Made by a program: the position numbers and the translations under genes. Under the pieces are notes generated by a model. That model saw only the letters and a list, made by a program, of their open reading frames with translations, did not search any database and was not told the DNA's origin. This document shows positions 18,965 through 26,751 of a DNA stretch of 47,172 nt, in pieces. The stretch comes from Methyloversatilis discipulorum. GTDB lineage: Bacteria; Pseudomonadota; Gammaproteobacteria; Burkholderiales; Rhodocyclaceae. How positions within the stretch are numbered: the first letter of the stretch is position 1; each line of letters starts with the position of its first letter. Location of the stretch: the NCBI RefSeq assembly GCF_018780585.1, contig NZ_JADMJL010000004.1:1-47172 (forward strand), given 5' to 3'.

Positions 18965-20101
18965 TCAGGCCGCGGCGGCGGCCGTTTCGGATTGCAGGCT
19001 GCGCAGTACATGGACGACGCGGGCAAGGTGTTCGCCGTCGGTGTCGCGACCCAGCGACAGGCGGATCGCCTCGCGTGCGAGCGCCGGCGGCACCCCCATC
19101 GCGGCCAGCACGTGCGACGGCTCGCTGCCGCCGGACGAACAGGCCGCCCCCGACGCGGCGAGGATGCCTTCGCGCTCCAGCCTGCCCAGCAGACGGTCGG
19201 CCGACTGGCCGGCGACGGCGATGAAAAGCGTGTTGGGCAGGCGCGGCGCACCTTCGCCGAACACCGTCAGCCCGGTCAGTGCTTCACGCAGCGCGTCTTC
19301 GAGCGCGTCGCGCAGCGCGCCCTGGCGCAGCGTCTCGGCCTGCATCGTCACGCGCGCCTGAGACGCCGCGACGGCAAAGCCGGCGATGCCCGGCATGTTC
19401 TCGGTACCGCCGCGGCGCCCGCGCTCCTGCTGGCCCGGCAGCAGTGCCGGCCAGATCAGGCCCTTGCGTGCGATCAGCGCGCCGCAGCCCTTCGGCCCAC
19501 CGAACTTGTGGGCGGACATCGACATCAGGTCGACGCCCCAGCCTGCGAAATCCAGCGGCAGGCGACCGGCCTGCTGGGTGGCGTCGACATGCAGCGGCAC
19601 GCCGGCCGCGCGCGCTGCTGCGGCGACCTCGACCACCGGCTGCAGCACGCCGGTCTCGTTGTTGGCCGCCATCACCGACAGCAGCGCGGCCGGGCGCTCG
19701 AGCGCGGTGTGCAGCGCGTCGAGGCGCAGCACACCGCGCCCATCCACCGGCAGCAGCTCGACCTCGACACCGAAGTCGCGCATGCGTTGTGCCGCCTTCA
19801 GGAAGCCGGCGTGCTCGACCGCCGACAGCAGCACCCGCGGCGGCGCGCCGGGACGCGACAGCGCGCCGGCCAGCACCTGGTTGTTCGCCTCAGTGGCGCC
19901 GCTGGTGAACACCACCTCGGCCGGCTGCGCGCCGGCCAGCGCCGCCACCTCGGCGCGCGCGGCCGCCAGCGCCGACTTCGCGCGCTGACCGAAGCCGTGC
20001 TTGGACGAAGGATTGCCCCAGCCATCGCGCAGGCAGTCGGTCACCGCCTCGATCACCTCGGGCAGCGGCGGTGTGGTCGCGTTGTGGTCGAGGTAGATCA
20101 T
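18965..20101 (-). CDS. nifS: NifS cysteine desulfurase
   Basis: A 378-residue class V PLP enzyme that takes sulfur from cysteine for nitrogenase Fe-S clusters. MIYLDHNATTPP at the start, SAHKFGGPKG with the PLP Lys199, and SGAACSSG with the sulfur-accepting Cys321 are all intact. A housekeeping IscS is usually followed by iscU, whereas this one sits in the nifB operon between nifZ and nifT and has no nifU in the window. The start overlaps the previous gene's stop by four bases. Confidence 0.93.
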   Translation of the reverse strand: MIYLDHNATTPPLPEVIEAVTDCLRDGWGNPSSKHGFGQRAKSALAAARAEVAALAGAQPAEVVFTSGATEANNQVLAGALSRPGAPPRVLLSAVEHAGFLKAAQRMRDFGVEVELLPVDGRGVLRLDALHTALERPAALLSVMAANNETGVLQPVVEVAAAARAAGVPLHVDATQQAGRLPLDFAGWGVDLMSMSAHKFGGPKGCGALIARKGLIWPALLPGQQERGRRGGTENMPGIAGFAVAASQARVTMQAETLRQGALRDALEDALREALTGLTVFGEGAPRLPNTLFIAVAGQSADRLLGRLEREGILAASGAACSSGGSEPSHVLAAMGVPPALAREAIRLSLGRDTDGEHLARVVHVLRSLQSETAAAAA

Positions 20102-20469
20102 GGCCAGAACACCCGGTGCGGGTCGTGCACGATCAGGTCGAGCAGGCGATCGAGGCTGTTCGAGCGCGTGTGCTGCACCCAGCCGCCGAGCAGATGGTCG
20201 CAGGCGTACAGCACCCAGCTCGCGTCCTCGTGGCGGATGCGCGCGATATCGATCGTTCCGCCCTCCGGATCGACATTGCGCGAACAGCACGGGCTGGTGA
20301 TGATCCAGCCGTCGTCGGTGTCGTGCAGGGCCGGATGCACGTAGCGATAGCGTTCGCGTTCCGCCAGTGCGCGCAGCACGCGCCGGCGCAGCAGTTCGGT
20401 CTCGGCGACGACGACGCTGCCGACGGGCGCCGGCGCGGTGCGGAGCGGGCTCAAGGCATGGACGTTCAT
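20098..20469 (-). CDS. Small conserved protein, DUF3024-like
   Basis: A 123-residue protein. ERERYRYVHP, SPCCSRNVDPEGG and the C-terminal WVLYACDHLLGGWVQH...DLIVHDPHRVFW suggest the DUF3024 family, whose members end in a similar DP-x-FW motif. Two adjacent cysteines (SPCCS) are notable. No function is known. It overlaps nifS by four bases (ATGA) and starts 14 bases after the second NifZ gene ends, so it is tightly co-translated. Confidence 0.7.
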   Translation of the reverse strand: MNVHALSPLRTAPAPVGSVVVAETELLRRRVLRALAERERYRYVHPALHDTDDGWIITSPCCSRNVDPEGGTIDIARIRHEDASWVLYACDHLLGGWVQHTRSNSLDRLLDLIVHDPHRVFWP

Positions 20470-20483
20470 CGCGCGCGCACCGG

Positions 20484-20753
20484 TCAGACCGGCGCGATCT
20501 CCTCTTCCAGCACGCCGATCACGCAGGGGCGCGGCGCGCCATCGACGCCGCTCGGACCGTCGGCGAACTCGACCATGTAGATCGGAATGTTCGCCTCTTC
20601 GTGATGGCCGATCTGCACCACCTCGCCGGCCGCGCCCTCCGCCACCAGCAGGGCGTCGAGCGCTACCTCGGGGTGGGAGCCGTCGTTGTACAGGTCTGTC
20701 GTCGCGGCGACGCGCTGACCCCAGCGGAACTTCGGTTCGCGCAGTTCAAACAC
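20484..20753 (-). CDS. nifZ: NifZ-family protein (second copy)
   Basis: An 89-residue NifZ-domain protein: FELREPKFRWGQRVAATTDLYNDGS and a C-terminal VEFADG segment follow the family pattern of a small SH3-like beta barrel. NifZ helps mature the second P-cluster of the MoFe protein. Its start lies 8 bases inside the upstream NifZ gene. Together the two copies look like a split or duplicated NifZ. Confidence 0.85.
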   Translation of the reverse strand: MFELREPKFRWGQRVAATTDLYNDGSHPEVALDALLVAEGAAGEVVQIGHHEEANIPIYMVEFADGPSGVDGAPRPCVIGVLEEEIAPV

Positions 20754-21099
20754 TGTCGCCTCCCACCTTGATGGCTGCCAGTTGATGGATGCGCTCGCCC
20801 AGCACCTCGACCACGTGCGGCGGCAGGTTGTCGAGCGACACCAGTTCGCGCCCGCGCATGCCGACCCGGTGGCCGGTACCGAGGAATTCGACGGCGTAGA
20901 TGTAGTACTGCTGCAGGAAGGTGCCGATCGAGGTGACGAAGCCGACGTCGCCCTTCTTCGCCAGTACCTCGCCGATGTCCTTGCCGCAGTAGGTACCGTC
21001 GTTGCGTATCGTGTAGCGGCTCACCACACGCTCGCCGTACTTGAATACCGGCGGCGCGGTCAGTTCGACGGTATCGCTGTCGCGACTGATGTCACCCAT
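20746..21099 (-). CDS. nifZ: NifZ (first copy)
   Basis: A 117-residue NifZ protein. PPVFKYGERVVSRYTIRNDGTYCGKDIGEVLAKKGDVG is the hallmark segment, followed by YIYAVEFLGTGHRVGMRGREL. NifZ acts with NifH in P-cluster formation on NifDK. The start overlaps the LRV gene by 8 bases and the stop overlaps the second nifZ gene by 8 bases. This copy is the closer match to canonical NifZ. Confidence 0.92.
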   Translation of the reverse strand: MGDISRDSDTVELTAPPVFKYGERVVSRYTIRNDGTYCGKDIGEVLAKKGDVGFVTSIGTFLQQYYIYAVEFLGTGHRVGMRGRELVSLDNLPPHVVEVLGERIHQLAAIKVGGDSV

Positions 21100-21892
21100 G
21101 TCGATCTCCTTCTTCCCGATCCAGTTCGTTCAGGCGCGCGCACGCTTCGGCACGCACATCCGCTTCCTCGTCGCTCGCCGACATCTGCAACGCAAGCGCC
21201 CGGCCGGCACGGCCGGCCACGATCCAGCGCACCTCCCACGCGGGGTCATGCGCCATGCGGTAGAGCTGGGCCGTCGGCAGCCGCTGCGCGACGTCCTTGC
21301 GTATCGATATCTCCGGGTCGTCGCACATCCGCAGCAGCGCCGGCATGTCCAGGCGCCGCACCGCCTCCAGCCTGACTTCGGGATCGCTGTCGTCGAGCAT
21401 GCGCGGCAGCAGTGCTGCGGGCAGGCGCTGCGCCACCAGCTTGCGCACGTAGTAGTCCTCGTCGCCGGCCATGGCGAGCAGTTCGCGCCCTTCGAGCCGC
21501 ATCGCGACGCGGATGCGCACCTCGCGGTGCGGGTCGTCGCGCAGCTTCACCACCTGAGCGAGCGGAAGGCGCACCGCCACCGACAGGCGCACCGTCTCGT
21601 CCTCGTCGTCGATCAGCGACTGCAGACGGAACACGTCGGCACGACGGCAGGCGATGGCGCGCACTTCGAAATAGGGGTGATGCAGGAAGGTGTTGCTGAG
21701 GTCGGGATTCCAGCGAAAGAAGCGGTCGATGCGCTTGGCGTAGCGGTCCTGCACGCAGGCGTGCCCGCGCTCGCAGCGTGCACCGAGCAGTTCGGCGTCG
21801 CAGAGCGAACAGTCGAGTTCGTCGCCACTCCAGGCCAGCGGCGGAATGTCGTCCGACGGGTCGTACGAGGCCTGCGGCAGCGTGCTCATCAT
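21092..21892 (-). CDS. LRV protein: N-terminal [4Fe-4S] and leucine-rich variant repeats
   Basis: A 266-residue protein. The N-terminus has Cys28, Cys31, Cys40 and Cys46 (C-x2-C-x8-C-x5-C) for a [4Fe-4S] cluster. From about residue 70 to 255 there are roughly eight 24-residue repeats of the form (H/D)P-x-x-x-VR-x-x-(V/A)A-x-R. This is the architecture of the LRV protein structurally characterised from Azotobacter vinelandii, encoded near nifB. Its function is unknown; protein-protein interaction in nitrogenase maturation is inferred. Two start codons are adjacent, at 21892 and 21889. Confidence 0.92.
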   Translation of the reverse strand: MMSTLPQASYDPSDDIPPLAWSGDELDCSLCDAELLGARCERGHACVQDRYAKRIDRFFRWNPDLSNTFLHHPYFEVRAIACRRADVFRLQSLIDDEDETVRLSVAVRLPLAQVVKLRDDPHREVRIRVAMRLEGRELLAMAGDEDYYVRKLVAQRLPAALLPRMLDDSDPEVRLEAVRRLDMPALLRMCDDPEISIRKDVAQRLPTAQLYRMAHDPAWEVRWIVAGRAGRALALQMSASDEEADVRAEACARLNELDREEGDRHG

Positions 21893-22449
21893 GGCGCGGC
21901 TCCAAGCGCTGTCGCGATGTCCGGGCAGTCCTCGTAACCGAGGTCATCGCGTCCCATGCGCGCAAGCACGTCGCCTATCACCCGGTGACCGACCTTGTCC
22001 TCCGGATCCATCACCGCCAGCCTGGCCAGCGCCGCACGACCGACGTCGAGTTCGCCCAAGCGCGCGCTCAGGTACGCGTAGCCCTTGAGCGAAAACAGCC
22101 AGAAACGCGGCATCGGCTCCAGCGCCCGAAAGTGCGCGTCGGCCTCGACCCGCCGCCAGTCCGCCGGCAGACCGAGCGCCGCCGCCGCGCAGGCGATGGC
22201 GCGCTCGCCGACGTCGCGCGCTGCGCGCAGCCGGTTACCGTAGAAATGAAAGCGGTAGAGCGCGATCAGCGTCGCCGGGTGCGACGGTGCAAGCGCGTGC
22301 GCCTCGTCGAGCAAGGCCTGCGCTTCGGCCACCCGGTTGCGGATCAGGCCGGCGCGCGCGATCAGCGCCTCGGCCTCGGGCGGCAGCCCGCGACCGAGCA
22401 CGGCGAGGCCGGGATCGGCCAGATCGTCGTGGGCATCGATCGCCTGCAT
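21889..22449 (-). CDS. Tetratricopeptide-like nif-cluster protein
   Basis: A 186-residue, helical, alanine-rich protein. AEAQALLDEAHALAPSHPATLIALYRFHFYGNRL resembles a TPR pair, and the following helices may form two more repeats. No cysteine or catalytic motif stands out. The start at 22449 is chosen for the GGAGG site upstream; the longer open frame has no SD. It overlaps the LRV gene start by four bases, implying that the two proteins are made together. Confidence 0.75.
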   Translation of the reverse strand: MQAIDAHDDLADPGLAVLGRGLPPEAEALIARAGLIRNRVAEAQALLDEAHALAPSHPATLIALYRFHFYGNRLRAARDVGERAIACAAAALGLPADWRRVEADAHFRALEPMPRFWLFSLKGYAYLSARLGELDVGRAALARLAVMDPEDKVGHRVIGDVLARMGRDDLGYEDCPDIATALGAAP

Positions 22450-22459
22450 GGCCGCCTCC

Positions 22460-22885
22460 TCAACCGCGACGGATGGCGTCCAGACCGACCGTCGCGACGC
22501 CGGGCATCGCGTGGCCATGGCCGTGACCGTGTGCGTGCTGCTGCACGCCCGGTGCGCCGGCCGGTGCGCTGCTGCTGCATGCGCACGGTGCCTGGTTCGG
22601 GTTGATGAAGGTGAGCCCGCTCTTGGTCGGCGTGTCGGCGAAATCGACGGTCACGCCTTCGAGCAGCAGGCGCGACTCGGCTGGCAGGAACAGCCGCACG
22701 CCGGAGGCCTCGACCACCGAGTCGCCGCTCAGTGGTGCCGCCACGACCGTGAACTCGGAGTTCAGGCCGGAGCAGCCGCCGGCGCTGACCAGCAGGCGAA
22801 AGCCGGCACCTTCCGGTTCGCCGGAAAAGCGCACCATGCGCTGGATGAATTTCGCCGCAGCCGGCGTCAGGGTCAGTTGGGTCAT
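22460..22885 (-). CDS. Nif-type IscA/HesB A-type carrier with His-rich tail
   Basis: A 141-residue A-type Fe-S carrier. Cys38 lies in the conserved GGCSG motif, and the usual C-terminal CGC is CAC (Cys101, Cys103). NifIscA-type proteins deliver or hold clusters for nitrogenase maturation. Beyond the domain is a tail of about 38 residues with alternating His (117, 119, 121, 123 and 125), which could bind metal. The start follows the fdxN stop by seven bases. Confidence 0.9.
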   Translation of the reverse strand: MTQLTLTPAAAKFIQRMVRFSGEPEGAGFRLLVSAGGCSGLNSEFTVVAAPLSGDSVVEASGVRLFLPAESRLLLEGVTVDFADTPTKSGLTFINPNQAPCACSSSAPAGAPGVQQHAHGHGHGHAMPGVATVGLDAIRRG

Positions 22886-22892
22886 GTTGTCC

Positions 22893-23102
22893 TCAGGCAG
22901 CCTGGGTCTGGAGTGGGAGGATGCAGTCGTCGATAGGGCACACCGCGACGCATTGCGGGGTGTCGTAATCGCCTTCGCATTCGGTGCATTTGTCGGGATC
23001 GATGACAAACAGGTTCTTGAGCTCGCTGATCGCCTCGTTCGGGCATTCCGGCTCACAGGCCGAACAGCCCGTACAGAGGTTGGCAATGATTTTCAAAGAC
23101 AT
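22893..23102 (-). CDS. fdxN: FdxN-type 2x[4Fe-4S] ferredoxin
   Basis: A 69-residue bacterial-type ferredoxin with Cys10, 13, 16, 20 and Cys39, 42, 51, 55. The longer C-x8-C spacing in the second motif is typical of the FdxN/nifB-linked group. These ferredoxins donate electrons to nitrogenase, and FdxN also supports NifB activity in Azotobacter. It directly follows nifB, with a perfect 10-bp stem-loop (23121-23144) in the 53-base gap. Confidence 0.93.
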   Translation of the reverse strand: MSLKIIANLCTGCSACEPECPNEAISELKNLFVIDPDKCTECEGDYDTPQCVAVCPIDDCILPLQTQAA

Positions 23103-23120
23103 GGTTCTCTCCTTTCGCTC

Positions 23121-23144
23121 GGACCGCGGCGCTCGCCGCGGTCC
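23121..23144 (-). other. Perfect stem-loop between nifB and fdxN
   Basis: GGACCGCGGC (23121-23130), loop GCTC, GCCGCGGTCC (23135-23144): a perfect 10-bp GC-rich stem with no T-run. It is probably a partial terminator or RNA stabiliser rather than an operon end, because fdxN has its own SD a few bases after it. Confidence 0.8.
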
Positions 23145-23155
23145 ATCCGGAAACG

Positions 23156-24730
23156 TCAGGCGGCGGCGGTGAAGGCGCCCTGGCGGATCGACGCGTCGCC
23201 GCGCTCGGCGTGCGCGATCTCGCCGCGCGCGACCCGGCCGGTGTAGTCGGCGAACCACGACAGCGCGGCCTTCTCGATGAACTCGTCGGCATAGGCATCG
23301 ACCGGCTCGATGCCCGCACCCTTCAGCTCGTCGCGCGGGCAGGCGCCGATCTTCGACACCAGTACGGCGTGGCAGTCGTTGATCGCATTGACGATGGAGG
23401 GCAGCTGCTCGTCCTCGCCGTAGCCGCCCTGGCAATACAGGTCGACCCGACGGTGACCGACGAACAGCGCTTCGCCCGCCGACACCTCGAAGATCTGGAA
23501 TTCGTCGGCATGGCCGAAGTGCTGGTTCACCCGGCCGCCACCCGTCGTGGCGACGGCGACCAGCACCTTGATGTCCTTCGCCGCCTCGTTGCCTTCGGTC
23601 GCGGCCAGCGCCTCGACCTTGGCCGCGTGCTGGGCCTGACGCTCGGCTTCGACGCGCTCCTGGTAGGTACGGCGGCGGTCGAGGTCATAGACCACTTCCA
23701 TCTCTTCGATCTTGTCGAGCGTGAATTCCTCGCTGCGGTCCTCGCCCAGCAGGCCGACCGCGTCGGCGCGGCACTGGCGGCAGTGGCGCATCAGGTTGGC
23801 GCCACCCATGCAGGCGTCCTGCACCGCCTTCAGCTCCTGCGCCGTGGGGCCGCGCTGGCCGGTCAGGCCGAACACCGTGCCGTGCTCGGCTTCGGAAATG
23901 AGCGGCATGATGTTGTGCAGGAAGGCGCCGCGCGCCTTGACCGCCTTGTTCACCTCGATCATGTGTGCGTCATTGATGCCCGGGATGAGCACCGAGTTGA
24001 TCTTGGTGAGCACGCCGCGGGCGGTCAGCATCTCCAGCCCCTTCATCTGCTGCTCGTGCAGGATGCGCGAGGCCTCGACGCCGGTGATGCGCTTGTGGTC
24101 CCAGAAGATCCACGGGTAGATCTTGGCGCCGATCTCCGGGTCGACCATGTTGATCGTGATGGTCACGTGGTCGATGTTGTACTTGCAGATCTCGTCGACC
24201 AGATCGGGCAGCGCCAGACCGTTGGTGGACAGACAGAGCTTGATGTCAGGTGCCTGCTCCTGGAGCATGCGGAAGGTGTCGAAGGTCTTCTTCGGGTTGG
24301 CCAGCGAGTCGCCGGGACCGGCCACGCCGAGCACCGTCATCTGCGGAATTTCGCTGGCGACCGCGACCACTTTCTTGACCGCCTGTTCCGGCGTCAGCTT
24401 CTGCGACACGACGCCGGGGCGCGACTCGTTCGAGCAGTCGTACTTGCGGTTGCAGTAGTTGCACTGGATGTTGCAGGCCGGCGCCACCGCGACGTGCATG
24501 CGCGCGTAGTGGTGGTGGGCCTCTTCCGAATAACAGGGGTGATTCTTCACCTTGTCCCACACATGGGCCGGCATGTCGTCCGGCCCGGCGGACGTTCCGC
24601 AACTGGCCTTGCCTTCGCCGCCGGAGGTGCCACAGCCGACGTGAGCCGGCGCTTCCGCCGGGGTGGCCAGCACGTTGTGGCTGGACTTCAGGTCAGCCAG
24701 GCTGACATAGCTCGCTGCTGCACTTTCCAT
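23156..24730 (-). CDS. nifB: NifB, radical-SAM NifB-co synthase
   Basis: A 524-residue NifB. The radical-SAM cysteines are Cys86, Cys90 and Cys93 (C-x3-C-x2-C), with further Cys upstream (33, 44 and 66) for the K-cluster region. NifB fuses two [4Fe-4S] clusters and inserts the central carbide to make NifB-co. A C-terminal NifX/NafY-like domain starts around residue 390 ([12 protein letters not shown]...[10 protein letters not shown]). Length fits the two-domain proteobacterial type. It leads the 9.8-kb minus-strand operon behind a sigma54 promoter. Confidence 0.97.
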   Translation of the reverse strand: MESAAASYVSLADLKSSHNVLATPAEAPAHVGCGTSGGEGKASCGTSAGPDDMPAHVWDKVKNHPCYSEEAHHHYARMHVAVAPACNIQCNYCNRKYDCSNESRPGVVSQKLTPEQAVKKVVAVASEIPQMTVLGVAGPGDSLANPKKTFDTFRMLQEQAPDIKLCLSTNGLALPDLVDEICKYNIDHVTITINMVDPEIGAKIYPWIFWDHKRITGVEASRILHEQQMKGLEMLTARGVLTKINSVLIPGINDAHMIEVNKAVKARGAFLHNIMPLISEAEHGTVFGLTGQRGPTAQELKAVQDACMGGANLMRHCRQCRADAVGLLGEDRSEEFTLDKIEEMEVVYDLDRRRTYQERVEAERQAQHAAKVEALAATEGNEAAKDIKVLVAVATTGGGRVNQHFGHADEFQIFEVSAGEALFVGHRRVDLYCQGGYGEDEQLPSIVNAINDCHAVLVSKIGACPRDELKGAGIEPVDAYADEFIEKAALSWFADYTGRVARGEIAHAERGDASIRQGAFTAAA

Positions 24731-24782
24731 GACCTACTCCTTGTTCTGCTGACGCGCGATGTGGGCTGGCAAACGAGGGATA

Positions 24783-24797
24783 GCCATTTCCGTGCCA
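24783..24797 (-). promoter_or_regulatory. Sigma54 promoter of the nifB operon
   Basis: The minus strand reads TGGCACGGAAATGGC: a perfect -24 element, and a -12 TGGC instead of TTGC with correct spacing. The predicted start near 24771 gives a leader of about 41 bases. Confidence 0.85.
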
Positions 24798-24872
24798 AAG
24801 TGATTTCGTCATTCGATTCATTGACTTGGCGCGATCCGGACAGGATTCGTCCGGTGGTCGGAAACCTACGCT

Positions 24873-24888
24873 TGCGACAAAGCACACA
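24873..24888 (-). promoter_or_regulatory. Candidate NifA site for nifB
   Basis: The minus strand reads TGTGTGCTTTGTCGCA: TGT-N10-GCA, one base off consensus. Its centre is about 109 bases upstream of the predicted start. The right half TGTCGCA is shared with sites upstream of nifH and the RseC-like gene. Confidence 0.5.
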
Positions 24889-24896
24889 AAGCGGCG

Positions 24897-26459
24897 TCAG
24901 CCACGCACCGGCATGCGGTCGATCAGCATCTGGTTCAGCGACTGGGCGAAGGCGCGCCAGGCGAGCGCAAGATCGACACGGATGCGCGCGACGTAATCGG
25001 GCGACGGCGCGTGTTCGTCGGGAAAGTTGGAAAGCGCACAGGACGTGCGGTTATGCTGCAGCGCCTCGCCGACCAGCCAGTCGCTGAAGCCGGAAAAGGG
25101 CGCCAGCAGCGATGGCGTCAGCCCGCAGCGGCCGCGCTCGATGGCGACACCGCTCAGGTCGAAGTCCAGCGCATCGATGCGGCGCAGCGCCTCGGCATAC
25201 ACATGGTCGATCACCGCGCACAGCACGGCGTGCGTCATGTCGATGCTGCGCTGTGCGCTCAGTGCACGCACCACGCTCTGCCGGTACAGCTCGCCGGCCT
25301 GACTTCGCAGCGCGCTCACCCGGTCGGCAAATTCGGCGATGCTGCCGTCGTTGGCCGGCGAAGGTGGCAGCGAGGGCGACAGGGCGATGAGGCGTGCCGC
25401 CACGCGCGCCGCGGCGTCCAGCGCGCCTTCGAGATAGCCGGCACCGCGCGTGGCCGTCTCGCTGCCGGCCAGGTGCAGGCGGCCGGACCAGTGCGGCGCG
25501 GCCAGCAGCGACACGTCATCCTCCGGATGGCCTCCGGGCTCGGTCAGGTCGAGCGCGCTGCATGTCATCGGCTCCCGGGCCCAGTCGCGCAGATGCAGTT
25601 CGCCCTGTTCCACCGCCGGGCCGAACAGCTGCGCGAACTGGCTGCGCACCATCAGTTCGAGCGCCGGTGCACTGGCTGCACGCAGCGCCGGCGACAACGC
25701 GACAAAGCCGCCCAGCGCGGCCGCTTCACCGGTGGCGTCGCAGGCGTCGAACACCTCGCCGAGCACGGCCTGCGGATGGGATACGAAGGCGTTGCCGGAC
25801 AAGCCGCCGCGACGCCAGTGCGCGCTGTCGGAGCGAACAAAGGCCTTGGCCTGCGCCGCCATCCAGGTCGGCTGGTCCTGCATCGCCTGACGCAGCGGCG
25901 CATCGAGCGCCGGCTCGAACACGATCTGTTCCGCCGCCAGCCGCGGCGGCAGCGCGAGCACGACGCTGCGCGCAGCGATGACGAAGGACTCGCCTCCTCC
26001 GATGCACTGCACCTCGACGCGGTCGCTTCGCGCGACCAGACGACGGACCGTGCAGCCGGTACGCACGCGGTCGTGCGACAGCCGGCGCAATAACGCACCG
26101 GTCAGCGCCGCCATGCCGCCGACCAGTCGCCGCGCGCCATTGTGTATTGCCTCGCTGCCCAGCGTTTCCGGATTGCCGTCCGGCTGCTGCAGATGCAGCA
26201 CGACGCCCTCGTCATGCTGTGGAAAGGTTTCCAGCCCCAGATCCGCGATCAGCCTGACCATGCGCGGCTGCGACTGCGGCCAGTACCAGCCGGGGCCGAG
26301 ATCGAGGGCGGCCGCGCCCGCTGCTGCGGGCACCGTATCCACACGACCGCCGGCGCGCGGCCGGGCCTCGACCAGCAGCACGCTGCGTCCCGCCGCTTCC
26401 AGACGGCGGGCGAGCTCCAGGCCGCACAGGCCGGCGCCTACGATGAGGGTATCGAGCAT
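24897..26459 (-). CDS. FAD-dependent amine oxidase-like protein with nif promoter
   Basis: A 520-residue flavoprotein of the monoamine oxidase/phytoene desaturase superfamily. The N-terminal dinucleotide fold LIVGAGLCGLELARRLE is followed by ARPRAGGRVDT (FAD ribose/RAGGR motif), and the FAD-binding C-terminal GSETATRGAGYLEGALDAA is intact. About 150 residues follow that lack family similarity I can name. The substrate is unknown. AAGGAG precedes the start. A sigma54 promoter and a perfect NifA site lie 50-145 bases upstream, so it is expected to be made only under nitrogen-fixing conditions. It is not co-directional with a biosynthetic partner other than the downstream nifB operon. Confidence 0.85.
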   Translation of the reverse strand: MLDTLIVGAGLCGLELARRLEAAGRSVLLVEARPRAGGRVDTVPAAAGAAALDLGPGWYWPQSQPRMVRLIADLGLETFPQHDEGVVLHLQQPDGNPETLGSEAIHNGARRLVGGMAALTGALLRRLSHDRVRTGCTVRRLVARSDRVEVQCIGGGESFVIAARSVVLALPPRLAAEQIVFEPALDAPLRQAMQDQPTWMAAQAKAFVRSDSAHWRRGGLSGNAFVSHPQAVLGEVFDACDATGEAAALGGFVALSPALRAASAPALELMVRSQFAQLFGPAVEQGELHLRDWAREPMTCSALDLTEPGGHPEDDVSLLAAPHWSGRLHLAGSETATRGAGYLEGALDAAARVAARLIALSPSLPPSPANDGSIAEFADRVSALRSQAGELYRQSVVRALSAQRSIDMTHAVLCAVIDHVYAEALRRIDALDFDLSGVAIERGRCGLTPSLLAPFSGFSDWLVGEALQHNRTSCALSNFPDEHAPSPDYVARIRVDLALAWRAFAQSLNQMLIDRMPVRG

Positions 26460-26511
26460 GGGGCGCTCCTTTCAGCTTCAGATCGGTTCATCGGATGGGT
26501 AGCGATGTTCA

Positions 26512-26526
26512 GCAAACATCGAGCCA
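26512..26526 (-). promoter_or_regulatory. Sigma54 promoter of the amine oxidase gene
   Basis: The minus strand reads TGGCTCGATGTTTGC, one mismatch to TGGCACG-N4-TTGC. Predicted start is near 26500, 41 bases before the ATG. Confidence 0.85.
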
Positions 26527-26588
26527 CCGGCGATCTCGCGCACGCCGCCCCGGCCTCGCCTTCGCTGGCACGACATCCGCGTCGCGTT

Positions 26589-26604
26589 TGTCGCAGATGC
26601 AACA
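26589..26604. promoter_or_regulatory. NifA upstream activator site, exact consensus
   Basis: TGTCGCAGATGCAACA is an exact TGT-N10-ACA. Its centre is about 96 bases from the predicted amine oxidase start. It also lies about 155 bases before the divergent selO gene, for which I find no correctly spaced sigma54 promoter (TGGCCGACGCTTGC near 26698 is one base short). Confidence 0.8.
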
Positions 26605-26751
26605 GCGTGTCGGTCGTCGACCGGCGCGCTGCGAGGCATCCGGCGGATGCGCACCCGCCCCGCTGGCGGCCGGCCGACGACGGCTGACTGCGTCGCTGGC
26701 CGACGCTTGCCCGATTCTTGCTGCGCACTTCCGCAACCGCGGAACGCCACC

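Noticed and set aside
26698-26711. Sigma54 promoter for selO (TGGCCGACGCTTGC)
   Set aside because: Spacing between GG and GC is nine bases instead of ten, and no other site fits upstream of selO.
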